Shown in pieces: positions 1-11,789 of a DNA stretch of 64,000 bases; position 1 is the stretch's first letter, and every line of letters starts with the position of its first letter. Under the pieces are notes generated by a model. The model saw only the letters and a list, made by a program, of their open reading frames with translations, was not told the DNA's origin and ran no database searches. Origin of the DNA: Azadirachta indica (lineage: Eukaryota; Streptophyta; Magnoliopsida; Sapindales; Meliaceae); NCBI GenBank assembly GCA_022749755.1, contig CM040441.1, positions 16,865,475 to 16,929,474 of the forward strand, given 5' to 3'. The translations under genes and the position numbers were made by a program.

Positions 1-584
1 AAACAATCTGATGTTGCATAGAAACAGTGAAAATAAAAAATACAATAAACATTCTAAAGTAGATGATGTCACTACTACACAATAGTTGCAAGTCAGTTTG
101 TTTATAGGAGTTCGCAAGTTCAGTATTATAAGATTATTTATTCATTTATTTATTTTTTAAATTTTGTGAACCGTCTTGGTTGAAATATATCTGGAACTTT
201 ATTGGAAGATAAGAGACTGCCAATTGAAGAGTGATATGTAGTTGTCTCAAGGAATTAGTATTACTTCCATTTTTCTTGTGAGTGTTGCAGGAAAATTTGA
301 ATTATCAAAGAACTGGCATGATTTCAGTTAATTGTGTTCAAAATGTAGTTAACGTAGTATGGGATAAAATTATTGGCATACATGTATTTTTTTATTCTTG
401 TGCCAAGTGTTAACTATACAAAGGTATCAGAATTGTGTATTATGGTGATAACTTGTCTGATAAATTGCTTGTCAATGCAAGACTATGTCCTGATTGGAAT
501 TAACTGATACTGATTTGTATTTATGTTTATTATGGCATATCTCTATAATCTAAGATTTGTGATCCTGGTTTGGAAAAATTATAG
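1..584. other. Intron of the CTF18 gene, left edge
   Basis: AT-rich sequence before the first recognisable exon of the CTF18 gene. I could not place an exon here; the preceding exons probably lie left of the window. Confidence 0.5.
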
Positions 585-3500
585 GCTCAAATATATATGC
601 AACAATGAGGGTATGAAAACAAGTTCCATCGCACTAACTGCACTTGCAGAGTACACTGGTGAGTGATATGTTCTTCCATTGTATAGCTTAGATTTTCTGG
701 GTGTTGTTTGTTTTTCAAAGTTTATGCCTCGTATAATTCAAAAAGTAATGATTGGTTCATGAGATGAATTACTTAGATTACTGTCCTGACAGTTGACTTT
801 TCTTTTGGTCCACTAATCATTTTGTTTCTTCTTTACAGAATGTGATATACGCTCATGCCTGAACACTCTTCAGTTTCTCAACAAGAAGAAGGAAAGCCTC
901 AGTGCGGTAAGGTTTTGTTCTGATCTTGCTTTGTTCAACATTTATAAATTCAAATAAATCTCTTTAGTGATAGTAATGGATTGCAGACACCATATTTAGC
1001 AATTAAAAGAAATGTTTAATGATGCAGAAAAAATTGACAGAGTTGTCTGCTAAAGAGAATGGATATTACACCTGGGTTAAGAAGGGGTTTGGTTCATGTA
1101 AAAGGAATTATAACTTGGGTTACCAAGTTGAGTAACCATCAATCCTCAAAGCTTATGCTTATAGGAATGGCCCACTAGTAAATAAACTCTTAACACAATT
1201 AAGATGTCCTCTTTACAATTTATGAACAGTAACTGCAATCAACCCAATGTGACTCTGCATTGCAGCGATTAGGTTGTAAGAGACGAGAAGTAAATCTGTA
1301 AAACCTAGTTACTAATCTAGCTTGCCTAATAACCCTCATTCTTTTATGAGTTTCACAAAGAACTTGTTGAGTGGCCATTGACTAGCAATAGTTCGTTTTG
1401 TTGGTTCTCAGTTGAACATTGGTTCTCAAGTGGTTGGTCGAAAGGACATGTCAAGAGGTGCTTTTGATATTTGGAAAGAGGTAATGTGAAGCTCTAAATT
1501 TCACCATCGCTTTTTCTAGCTACTTTATGTTTTTTTTCTTCCATCATCTTATTTATTTGAGGGTGCTACTCTTAGATTTTTCAAAAGCGAAAAACAAAGC
1601 GGGAAAGAAAATCTATTAGCAGTGACAGCGGTGTGTCCAATGAATTTGACTTTTTGCACTCCCTCATATCCAACCGGTGGGTGGCAAATTCCACTTAAGA
1701 CAATATGTTTCTCTTATACTTAAATTTGGCCTTTAAACTTAAGTGCTTAACAAATGTACAGTGGTGATTACGATGTGATTTTCGATGGAGTTCACGAAAA
1801 CATTTTGCAGCTCCAATATCATGATCCAGTGATGCAAAAGACAGTAAGCCTTAGTTACATTCATTTACCAGTAGCTATTTTTATATGACTATGCAGTTGT
1901 GGACATCTGCTAATTCAAATGTTACAACAAGATATTTGACTATACACTCACTTTATTTAAGGTTAACTGCTTAAATTGCCTTGGTGTTTCTGATTTGACG
2001 CACCAATACATTATGCGCACACAGCAAGTGCCCCTTCATGGTAAAGACCTGCTGGACCTCTTTTTTTTTTCCCCTCTCATTTTCCCCCTCTTCTGAATGT
2101 GGATGATAATTTGATTTTATGCTTCCTGAAACTTTTCCTATTTTATTTCTTCTGCAGTTTATCAGCCACCTCTTGCAATTACTGTGCATCGTCTGGTTGC
2201 CCAAATTCAAAAACCAAATATCGAGTGGCCAAAATCTTATCAAAGGTAATGCTATCTCTAAGTCCTCTAGTGCTTGATGCCAAATATATGGGATTCGCTT
2301 TTTCTTAACAGTTACAGCTTATAAAAATATTCAGATACCGAACAACACTCATGGAAAAGAAGGACATTTTGAAGTCTTGGCACTGCAAAATTCTGCCTTA
2401 TATTTCGAGGCACATGTCGACAAAGTCCTTTGTAGAAGACTCAGTTTCTCCATTGTTACATATTCTGTCACCACCAACTCTAAGGCCGGTAATGTAGTTA
2501 CGTTTAGTCAATTCTTGCTTTTAGTTTTCTTGCAAATGTATGTAGCATAGGGCTTGTTGAGTACATTCTATAGCATGTATTGTTTGTGTCATCATTCCTT
2601 TAATGAATATGTAAATTTATTGGAAAGGAATACAAATTCAGTCATCATCCTATTCAAAAGAAAAAAAGGGTGATTCCTTATGGTCAATTGTTGAAATTTG
2701 TTTATGTTTCCTATCAAATAAGAAGTCCACAAGAAGTTAGTACTGCAATATTTGTTACATCCTCTTTCATTGCATCTCTTTTTCCAGTGAATTTTGCTAT
2801 GCATTTTCTTGTTTCAGTGTTTTGAATCTTTTAAGTAATGATTAGTTTACTTGTTGCTATGGTATCAAACTATTTTTTAGGTGGCATTGCACTTACTTTC
2901 AGAAAAAGAGAAGAATGATCTGGCTCAACTAGTTAGTACTATGGTATCCTATTTTATAACATACAAGAACACGAAACCAGATCCTCTGCTCAACAACCTG
3001 GGAAACAAAGTGGCTCTAGATGTGTCAGCACTTTGTTTTGATCCCCCTATCAATGACTTCATTAATTTTAAGGTTTCACTTACTGGCTTCTATATTGTTC
3101 ATTATTATCATTATTATACATTTTCCTGTCTGAATATCATTTTCTTGGATTATACAGGGCTATAAATCAAATCATTATGTGCTTGCCCTAGCTATGAAGC
3201 AGGTCTTGCTGCATGAGGTGAGTAGTGTTACTGATAGTTTTTCAAATGAGTCAGACATGGATAATTTGTTATTTGCAAACTAACTAGCCAAAAAGCATTT
3301 GAACAAAAAATGAAAAGAAAGAAAAAATGAAAAAGACTTAATTGGTATTCTCTCGACCTCTTGTTGGACATTGTTATTTAGATTTTAGGGATGGAATTTT
3401 GTTAACCTAGGATTTATGTGGCAGTTACTATTCAGTTTTGGGATGTTGCTTTTATTTGAAGATTTTTAGGATACAACTTATTTCTGGTAGATGGTTTATT

Positions 3501-6500
3501 TGTTGGTATATAGTCACTGCATTGTGACCATTGGATTGCTCAAAATGCAATCAAATAGTCAACGTACAGTGGGAATGACCCATGAATTGTGTTGGGAAGC
3601 CCCCATTTTCTGTAAATGTACAATATAACGGTTGTGTAGTAGCATGACTCTTATTTGTTTAAAGTATATTTGGTTTCCTTGTGTGTAAGAGATTTGGCTT
3701 CCCTTTTATTCTGGTGAGGCTGCTATTGATATGCCTCATGCTATTTTGAAGGAAGAATCTGGAGTTATTTGAAGAAATACAGAAACCCTACTTTTCTCTC
3801 ATTTCCTTATAATTCCTTTTCCCTCTGTCCTCTCTTCTCTTCTCTTCTGTCCTACATGACATTTCTGAGAGCTAACTTGCTAATCTCACTAATTTCTAAA
3901 AGGACCATGGCAGTCTAAAGGCCACTCTTTTTCTTTATCAATTTATAGAGTCAGGTGTTTGATATTCGCAAAACATCATATCTGATCTTAAAAAGAAAAA
4001 TAATTTATGCAGTACACATCTGCTAAGTTTGTGTTAGTAGTAATGTAGTTGCTGTTTTTATTAAATACCTTCAAATTTGAATTTAAGTTGCAAAAGTGCC
4101 TATTTTAAGTGTCAGAAGTGAGAACAATGTTCATGCTTTAGAATTCTTTCCCAAGCATTCCTACTATCTGCCCGCAAGGGATATGGCTGGCAAGAATGCC
4201 TATATTGCAGTTTTTGCTTTTTCACAGTTTGGATTCTGAACACCTAGTATATACATCATATGGTGTCTTAATCGCAAAAATAATTGAATTTCCACCAATG
4301 ACTAAAGTTGACATATTGTGCTGAGAATTTTTTCCAGGATGCTATGTTACCATTTCTATTAGCATAATAACTTTCAATGCATGTATAAGCCACCTTGCTT
4401 GAGAACATTTTGAGGTGCCAAATTCACTGGAGGCTACCTTTAGGTGCATCTGAGCTCCATCCCAATGTATTTGTTGAGGCATAGTATTTGCTCCTTTCAG
4501 GAGAACAATAAGAAAATTATTAAAGGTGACCAAACGTAACGTTGTTGTGGTTTATGTCGTTGCTATTTCTCTAAGCTCTAAGTAATCATGTAAATGTTTG
4601 AGAAATCTAAGTAATCTTGTAAATGTTTGAGAAAAAAAGAAGATTTCTTTTAGCAAGTTTGATCTCAAACTGTGAAATCTTTTAGCAAGTTTGATGTCAA
4701 ACCGTTTTTCTTCCCTTGCCATATTATGATTCTGATTCTTTGAGTTAAAACTTTGAGAAAAGTTTGTGTACCTTGTCTCCTGTATGAAAATTCCTTTCAC
4801 TTACGGATGTGTAAACTTAGCATTTCCTGGACTGAATTGTTACTCTGCTCTTTGCATTTCAGGTTGAAAAGCAGAGAATTATGCAGGTAAGTTTTGGAAA
4901 ATCTGTGAATCTGACAGATGGACACAAGGAACATAAGGACTTAGTAAGGGAGGAAGTTGGTAAATCAGGGTCTGTAAAAATCAATCATGCAGCTGCATCT
5001 GCTGAGTTGATGCCAAATGCAAAAAATATGTTATATCCAAGGCAATGTAATCCAAGCACCTCTACTGTTTCATCAACCATGGATTCTAGTAGAAGTTCCA
5101 CAGCCAGCCTAAGGCCAAAATTTTCTGGAGATAAAAAGAAGCCATCCAACGGCCCCTCAAATTTCTTTGACCGGTATTTTCTTGCATGCACATGCTTTTT
5201 TGGCCCTTTCTTCTCATTTTTCTTTAATAATCACTTCTTTCTTGGTCTATGCATAGTTTGAGAAGTTGCTTTTGTTCTGCTTATTTTCCCGCTGCGTCGC
5301 AATAGAAACTTTTGCTTCTTATTGAAGAGGCTTGAAGTCTTTCATCCACATGAAGATGAATGTATTATCTTGATTGTAAAATGCTTGCAGTATATCTATT
5401 TACGATTTTTCATTTCTTTATTATGATTGATGAGATTATGTAATGTGCTGCATTTATTAGTGGTACAAGTGTTTGCACTCTTTTGATCTAAATAGTGATG
5501 TTTGCGTCCTGCACAAAGCTGAAGACATTTTCAACTTGTGGGCTGACATTGTGATTCTTACACTTATCTTTTAAGGTTGAGTAGAGAGCCTGCTTGCTCA
5601 TGATTTCTTAGTCACTTTTCCCGTTTATTTTTCAGATGACTCAGAGACTATTGTATTGCTCCCTCTTGTCTTTCTGGTGCAAATCCTTAAACTCAGCACT
5701 AACTAAATCTAACTGAGTGCTGGTGCATGAAGAAAGAAGGCTTATTTGTCTATGCTTGAAAATGAAGGGTCATCATCCTAGAATATATTGTCATTATATG
5801 TAACAGGTTATTCCTATCAAATTCTGATCAATCTTCTTCATCGTGAACCAGGTTCAGGAGGTTGAGTAGTAAAAGTTCTCAGGCTACTGATATTGCTGTG
5901 CAGAAGGCATCAATGGTGGAAAGAGATTCACGCCCTTTGTTATTTAAATATAATGAGGTATGTGACTCTGCTTACATATTTCTATTAATCGTCTTACAAA
6001 TGCAAATTGCCATGTAATTAAGCTCATAGTTCCATATACTGACTTTTGGAACATCAGGTTGAGTGGTTGTGACTTTTGAAATGAATTTGCTATCACTCCA
6101 CTCTTCATTTCTGGCTCTTCTTTGTAACTCTTCATGATTAATACAAGTATCTTTCATTAGTCTCTATTTGGTTAATTAAATGTTGAATGCAAACAAGCTT
6201 TCCAGTATAAAAAGGAATGCATTAAGTAAAATATGATAAAATGGCATATGAATTTTATGTTAACTATTTGTTTTTTATTAATCTGGAATGCAATTTGAAT
6301 TGATCGAGTTAGATGCTTTAGTTTGGAGCAATAGATACTCTGATCTGGGAGATTACTGCAATTCTGAATAAAATACAAACTCTAAACATATATGGGGCCC
6401 TAAATTAGCACTGTTGGATAATTTTTTTCACTGGTACTAGTTCTTCTATGTAGTTTTTATATGAACACCAGTAACTCCATTGCTATATCTTTCACTGTAG

Positions 6501-7047
6501 TGATCTAAGATTTATCTCCTGGTTTTATTTTTTAATGAATCTTTCTTTTTTCTTTAATTAATTTTCGTTAATTGGGGTTATTTAAAAAAAAAAAAAGATT
6601 TATCTCCTGCTTGGAAGTATTTGTTTGGTTTTCTGGGCATCTAGTCTTTAGCAAGTGCAGAATATATCCTTATATCCTTTAATGTCTTTTATTAAGAAAG
6701 AAATTAAAAAGAAGGATGAGTTGGTAGTTTTTCTCCTCGTTATCAGATGATCTCATAATAACCCTTCTGTAATTTACCTTTTTGTATATTAATTTTGGTT
6801 TCTTGGTATGTTATGAATTGGCTGTTGGCAGGTAAGAGTTTTGAGTTAAAACAAGATTTTGTAATCTGTCTTGCAACTTCAAATTCCAGAGCTGTATATA
6901 GATGTTGAGAATTACAACTCTGTATTAAACATTGTTCGTGTTCTTTAGTTAAAGACAAATCATTTTATTTTGCTTTATGATTTGTCTTTGCAGGGTTTTA
7001 CAAACGCTGTAAAAAGGCCAGTTCGTATGCGTGAATTTCTGTTATAA
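585..7047 (+). CDS. CTF18: Chromosome transmission fidelity protein 18 homolog (3' part)
   Basis: Large subunit of the alternative RFC (Ctf18-Dcc1-Ctf8) clamp loader, which acts on PCNA in the nucleus and supports sister-chromatid cohesion. Thirteen exons: 585-658, 839-906, 1412-1480, 1576-1676, 1762-1843, 1962-2040, 2158-2245, 2335-2488, 2881-3072, 3158-3217, 4863-5173, 5852-5957, 6994-7047. All junctions are GT-AG and keep frame, giving 478 visible residues. The AAA+ ATPase half lies outside the window; the start seen here is the end of the lid domain (CDIRSCLNTLQFL). Later parts are the Ctf18-specific region (VGRKDMSRGAFDIWKE) and a Ser-rich linker. The extreme C-terminus (FKYNEGFTNAVKRPV) matches the conserved tail through which Ctf18 binds Dcc1/Ctf8 in other eukaryotes. 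The gene runs convergently toward the CSLD gene. Exon borders are by eye; family assignment is firm. Confidence 0.92.
3218..4862 (+). other. Long CTF18 intron with two local duplications
   Basis: A 1,645-bp intron without recognisable genes. It contains two adjacent short tandem duplications: a 29-bp unit starting at 4578 and 4607 (core GTAAATGTTTGAGAAA), and a 32-bp unit starting at 4647 and 4679 (core TTTTAGCAAGTTTGAT). Each has two copies with a few differences. Confidence 0.6.
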
Positions 7048-7626
7048 TGAATCGTACTGCAAATCAATACCAAGGGTTCGTATATGGTGATGTTCTTGAC
7101 GTACCCTAACATGTTCAAATCAACCATTTACTGATCATATTTTGTTGTCTTCTCTATGTTGTCAGATGCTGCCAAACCATGGCTAATTCTATCAGACAAA
7201 AATTGTATTAGGCACAGGTTAAGTGGTCAAAATAGTAAAGAACAAATTGTTATGTAATATAAATCTATTAATTATATTATTTATTTCATACGGTAATATC
7301 ACATTTTACTTACTATCTTTTTATTATTCCTATTAACAAGAATAAATAGCAGAGAGAAAGAAAGAATGAAAAAGAATTGTTTTATACATTATACTACATA
7401 TCTTCCATAAGTAACCTGGTCGAAATTTTTTTTTTTTTTTGGTTACATTTGTTAGTGTCAAAGTGAAGCCCCGCGAATAATATACATAAAATTCCCTTGC
7501 CTGTACTTTAAAGGCCAAACCCAGATTTTTAGGGGAGACAAAAAAGAAAAAAATAAAAAGAAAAGAGGCAAAAAATATAAATTTGCAAGTATATTCTTAT
7601 CTCAATGTGGGTTTTCTAATTGTTGC
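7048..7626. other. Convergent intergenic spacer between CTF18 and CSLD
   Basis: Short AT-rich spacer holding the 3' ends of two convergent genes. It has A and T homopolymer runs, including a run of T near 7430. No further gene or element was seen. Confidence 0.6.
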
Positions 7627-8609
7627 TCATTCTTGCTGTGTGCCGGGTCTATCTGGGGGACTAATGGATATCCAAAGCAGAGAAACCGTAATGGAAACCA
7701 AGCCTGACCAGACATACACAATTGTTGGGACTCTTCCCCTTCTACCCATCAATCCTTTGCAAAATGGATACATGTGAGACAACACCCAGAAGCTGAAAAA
7801 TGCTCCTCCGATTAACTTTCCCCATTGAGGTATCACACTGTAAACTGTTCTCGAAAACCCTATTACTAAAGCAATGATGTTCACCACTATGATCGTCAAC
7901 GGCATTATAAACAGACTGGTCCATTTTATGAGGTAAAGGTCAGCATATATGTCCTCATCTTCTTCAGATGCTGACTTTGTTGTTAAGGTGAATGAAATTT
8001 CTATACCGGCAACAACTTTCAGAAGACCCTGTATCACAGCGGCAAGGTGAGCACTTGAACCACCGATAACCCAAAACTGCTCGTTTCTCCACCATTCTTC
8101 CAGCCCAATTCCTGACCATTTCACTTCCAGAAGGGAGATGAGCATTAGTGTCACAGTGATAACAAGGAGGTAAAGAAGGAAAGTTATGTTTAAGTTTGGA
8201 ACGATGAATTTTCCTGTGAAGAGGCTCATAGCTGGAAGGAAGCAGTAAGCCACCAAGAATATGGAAGTGAATGGGTAAATTCCAACGTTGAGGTACGCAA
8301 TTCTCTGTAAAAACTTGAGCCGCCGAGTTGCAAGAAGCGCATTGTTCCTGGAGTAGAAGATTTCAACTGAACCTGTTGCCCATCTCAGCACTTGGTGTAG
8401 ACGATCAGTCAGGTTAATGGGTGCTGTCCCCCGGAAAGCATCACGCTTTGTAACACAGTAAACGGACCGCCACCCACGGTTGTGCATACGGTAACCTGTC
8501 ACAACATCTTCTGTCACCGACCCATAAATCCACCCTGTTCTCTGTCCCCATTCAGTCTTGTCCTCATACCTGCACTTCACTTCAAGTTATCACTTAGCTT
8601 ATGGTATTC

Positions 8610-8646
<37 letters not shown>

Positions 8647-11221
8647 TATAGAGAGAGAGAGTAGGGGGGTGGGTGGGGCTTTTTATTACCAGCAGGAAAT
8701 GACGGCAACCGCCTCAGCAACAGTGGGGGCATCTAATGGAGGACGCGGGAGGAGCAGTGAGCCGGGTGGTCTTCCATTCTTGATGGAAATATGATCGGCG
8801 AGTGGGCGGCCTTGATATTCAGCAACTGCTATGGATTCATTGAACATAGTTGAATTCCCAAACTTCCTGGGAAGGTCAAGGTCAGGGTGGGTATTTAAGG
8901 GCTGTGTATCGGAGTCATGTTCGTCTGTTTGCGGCTGAATATTCGGAGCTCGGGTCTTGATTTGGCCTATAATGCCTGAATACTCGTTTGCCCTAGGTGG
9001 GTTGAATCCGTAGAGAGCATATCTCCTGAACATGCAACCAGTTCCCACGTACACTGGCCCTTGTAAACCATCCAGGGCACGCATATTCCCTGTCGTCCAG
9101 TATTATTCATAAATTATTCAACTTCAATTCTATGAATTGCAATGAGGAAAATCAAAACAGTATATACATACATACCATCAAAGAAAACGGTGTTATGATT
9201 TGCGTAACGATCAGACGGATCAATCCCTTCAAATCTCTGCGGAAACTGAATGTAGCAAATCCGATCGCCACCTCGATCCATCATAAAACACATGCCTTCC
9301 CTTATAGCCATGGAATTATAGATGTAATGATCACAATCCAAGTTTAATATAAATGGTCCATTTGACAGTATTGCCGAAGCTCTAACCATTGCGTTCATAG
9401 CTCCAGCCTTCTTGTTGTGATCATAACCTTTTCTTTTCTCACGAGAAACATAAGCAAACATGGGAAGCCGAATGTCAACTCCAGTAAAATCCAGCCTTTT
9501 CTCATCTGGGTGGCCCATAACTGGATCACTCTCTGGCACTTTGCTCATCACTTGCAGGATACCAGAATGGTCACCTTTTGCGTGATCAGCAGTAGGATGC
9601 AGCCACGTCCCCGGCCAGTGGGTCCCATCGGCCATCCACGTGGCCTTTGTCACATTGATTGGCTCTTTTAGTGGAGCTCCACCGTTCTTTTCAATGGCAA
9701 CAGACCTCTCCTTCGATCGCTCTCTAGAGTTATAAGCATCGCTACGTCGACGTATTACCTCAGGCAGACCATTTATTCTGACCTTAAACTCATCGTATTC
9801 TCTTTTGATCCAACGGCGGTCCTTAACAAAATCAGGACGCTTCTTATTCTTCGTAGGATCAGTTTTCTGACTGAAGTAACTGTCTGGATTTCTCGGTTCA
9901 ATGTTGTGTTTTCGGCAGAATGGTACCCATACCTGTACAAGAATCAATTTGTTTTATATTCAAAAAAATTTACGCAAGACTGTCCGAATAAACCATTAAA
10001 ATGCTAATACGGTATGTAATTTTAAGTTTTCTCTTTCACTACAATTACTAACCTCAGCAAAACGAACGGCTTCAGCCATGGCCTCAAAGGTAAGTATGGC
10101 GCCACCATCGTCTGAGATATAAGCAGACAGCTTCTCAACAGGATAGTCCACCGCAAGAATTGACAAAATGGTGTTGGCAGTGACGAGGGGTGGCTCTTTA
10201 TCCGCGTCTGCAGTGGAGACAAAGACGTCGACGCCTGGGAGATCAGAACGGCCGTGGGGATTTGATGGAGAAGGAGTCTCGAACTTCTCTTTAAGAGCAA
10301 CAAGATCGGTTGCTCGGTTGATAGGGTTGAGCTTCGGAAGAATATCTAACACCCATGAAAATGCAAACCAAATTTCGCAAACTATGGAGATTCCCCATAG
10401 CCACATTGCATCAGGATTAGGGTTTTGTACTCGCCATCCAAGAAAGAAAAACAGAACCACCAGACGGATCACTATTAGCAGTCTGTGATCACATAAAAAC
10501 AAAAAAATTAATTAAACACCTTTTATAAATCAACAGAATTCATTCATTTATATGTATGTAGCTAGAGCTATGAAGCTATTTATGAACCGAACCTGTAAGG
10601 GCTGAGAACAGCAGCAGGAACCTTAATCTTCCTGGTTAGAGGCTTCCATGGCTTATCCATGAAATCATCCATTGTAACATCTGCTCCATAAGCATCTTCG
10701 TCACTTGGGGTCCAAAACGCATTTCCAATACCATATTTACCTTTTGTTTCAAACAACCAACGATTATGATCAAAATCTCCAGTTTGGCTCCTTAACAACA
10801 TTGATTTATTATTTGATTTCATTACTGACATTCTTCTTTCCATTTTTGCTCCACTATTTCCACCACCGCCACCACCGCCATCACCATACCCGCCTTCCCC
10901 GCCACCTCCTCCACGTCGGGTCATCTGTGGTGCCTCTGGCCCGAACCTCGATGTTTGGTACTGGCCGGAACCCTCCTGCTTTGAGTCCGAACTTTGCCCC
11001 GATGGCTGGTTATCAGGCGTCGGAGGCATAAGAACGGTGTAATTGATGTAATCATTTTGGCCTGAAAAATCACCAGACATGTCTAGATCATCGTCCCTCG
11101 ACAGGCTTACAACGCGTCCGCTTGAAGTCCGTCGGGCAAATTTCACGGCCTGAGGCGGGCGGCCGGCGCTTGACGTTTGTTTGGACAATGACGATTTCTT
11201 AGGACTAGTTGGGGTTGCCAT
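7627..11221 (-). CDS. CSLD1: Cellulose synthase-like protein D, RING-less CSLD1 type
   Basis: Processive family-2 glycosyltransferase of the CSLD group, thought to make beta-1,4-glucan or mannan at tip-growing or dividing cell surfaces. Five exons on the minus strand: 10593-11221, 10053-10482, 9176-9932, 8690-9089, 7627-8569, together 1,052 residues. The catalytic signature is complete: DDGG in exon 2, DCDHY in exon 3, TEDVVTG and QVLRW in exon 5. Two membrane segments precede the catalytic domain and about six follow it. The N-terminus carries the CSLD blocks [15 protein letters not shown] and [14 protein letters not shown], then a Gly-rich stretch where most CSLDs have a Cys-rich RING-type finger. 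That absence is typical of Arabidopsis CSLD1, a pollen-tube gene, so CSLD1 is the closest call. CSLD4 was considered but normally keeps the finger. The start is the first Met before the conserved block. Confidence 0.95.
8612..8661. repeat. TA/GA microsatellite in CSLD intron 4
   Basis: A TA dinucleotide run followed by a GA run inside the last CSLD intron (8570-8689), close to the 5' splice site at 8689. Likely to vary in length between alleles. Confidence 0.85.
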
Positions 11222-11789
11222 AAATTAAAAAAAAATTTAACGTAATTGTGAACTCTTTAAGCAAACCATATATTTTCATGCAGACTTGAAATTGTCATTT
11301 ATTTTTTTTTCCGGAGATGGCAAATCTTTCTGATTAGGAAGGTGAAAAATGATGAAAGTGGTGATCGGAAATTATGTAAAAGGAAGTTGAATTGTTGGAT
11401 CAATGACTGGTTGAAGAAGAAAGGAAGACAGTATTAATTTGGTTGATGAGTTTCAATGGTCTTCAATTTGGTTTCTAATTTTAGTTTTGCTGCTGCGTTC
11501 TTTTCTCTCCCTGGTTTTAAGCTTGACCTCTCTGTCTATAATTAGCTTCTTGTTCAATTATTTTTGTACACGGTAATTCGATTGTAGCGTAGTCAGAACT
11601 AAGTCTTGCCATTGTCGTCTATCTTTTTTTATTATTCTGGATTGAATATATAATTTACCAAACAGCAACAGAATTAACCAGAAGCAGCAAACAACTTGAG
11701 GACTAAAACAAAGCAAAATATATAATGAAGAATGAAATGATTAATACAATATTATTAATAGACACAATGCTTCTCTCTTCTTACAATAC
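11222..11789 (-). promoter_or_regulatory. CSLD 5' flank and spacer to the kinase gene
   Basis: Region between the CSLD start codon and the 3' end of the upstream receptor-kinase gene, both on the minus strand. It should hold the CSLD promoter and 5' UTR and the kinase 3' UTR. I saw no motif strong enough to name. Confidence 0.45.

Noticed and set aside
7583..11031. Open frames on the plus strand across the CSLD exons
   Set aside because: They are antisense to well-conserved CSLD exons and have no independent support.
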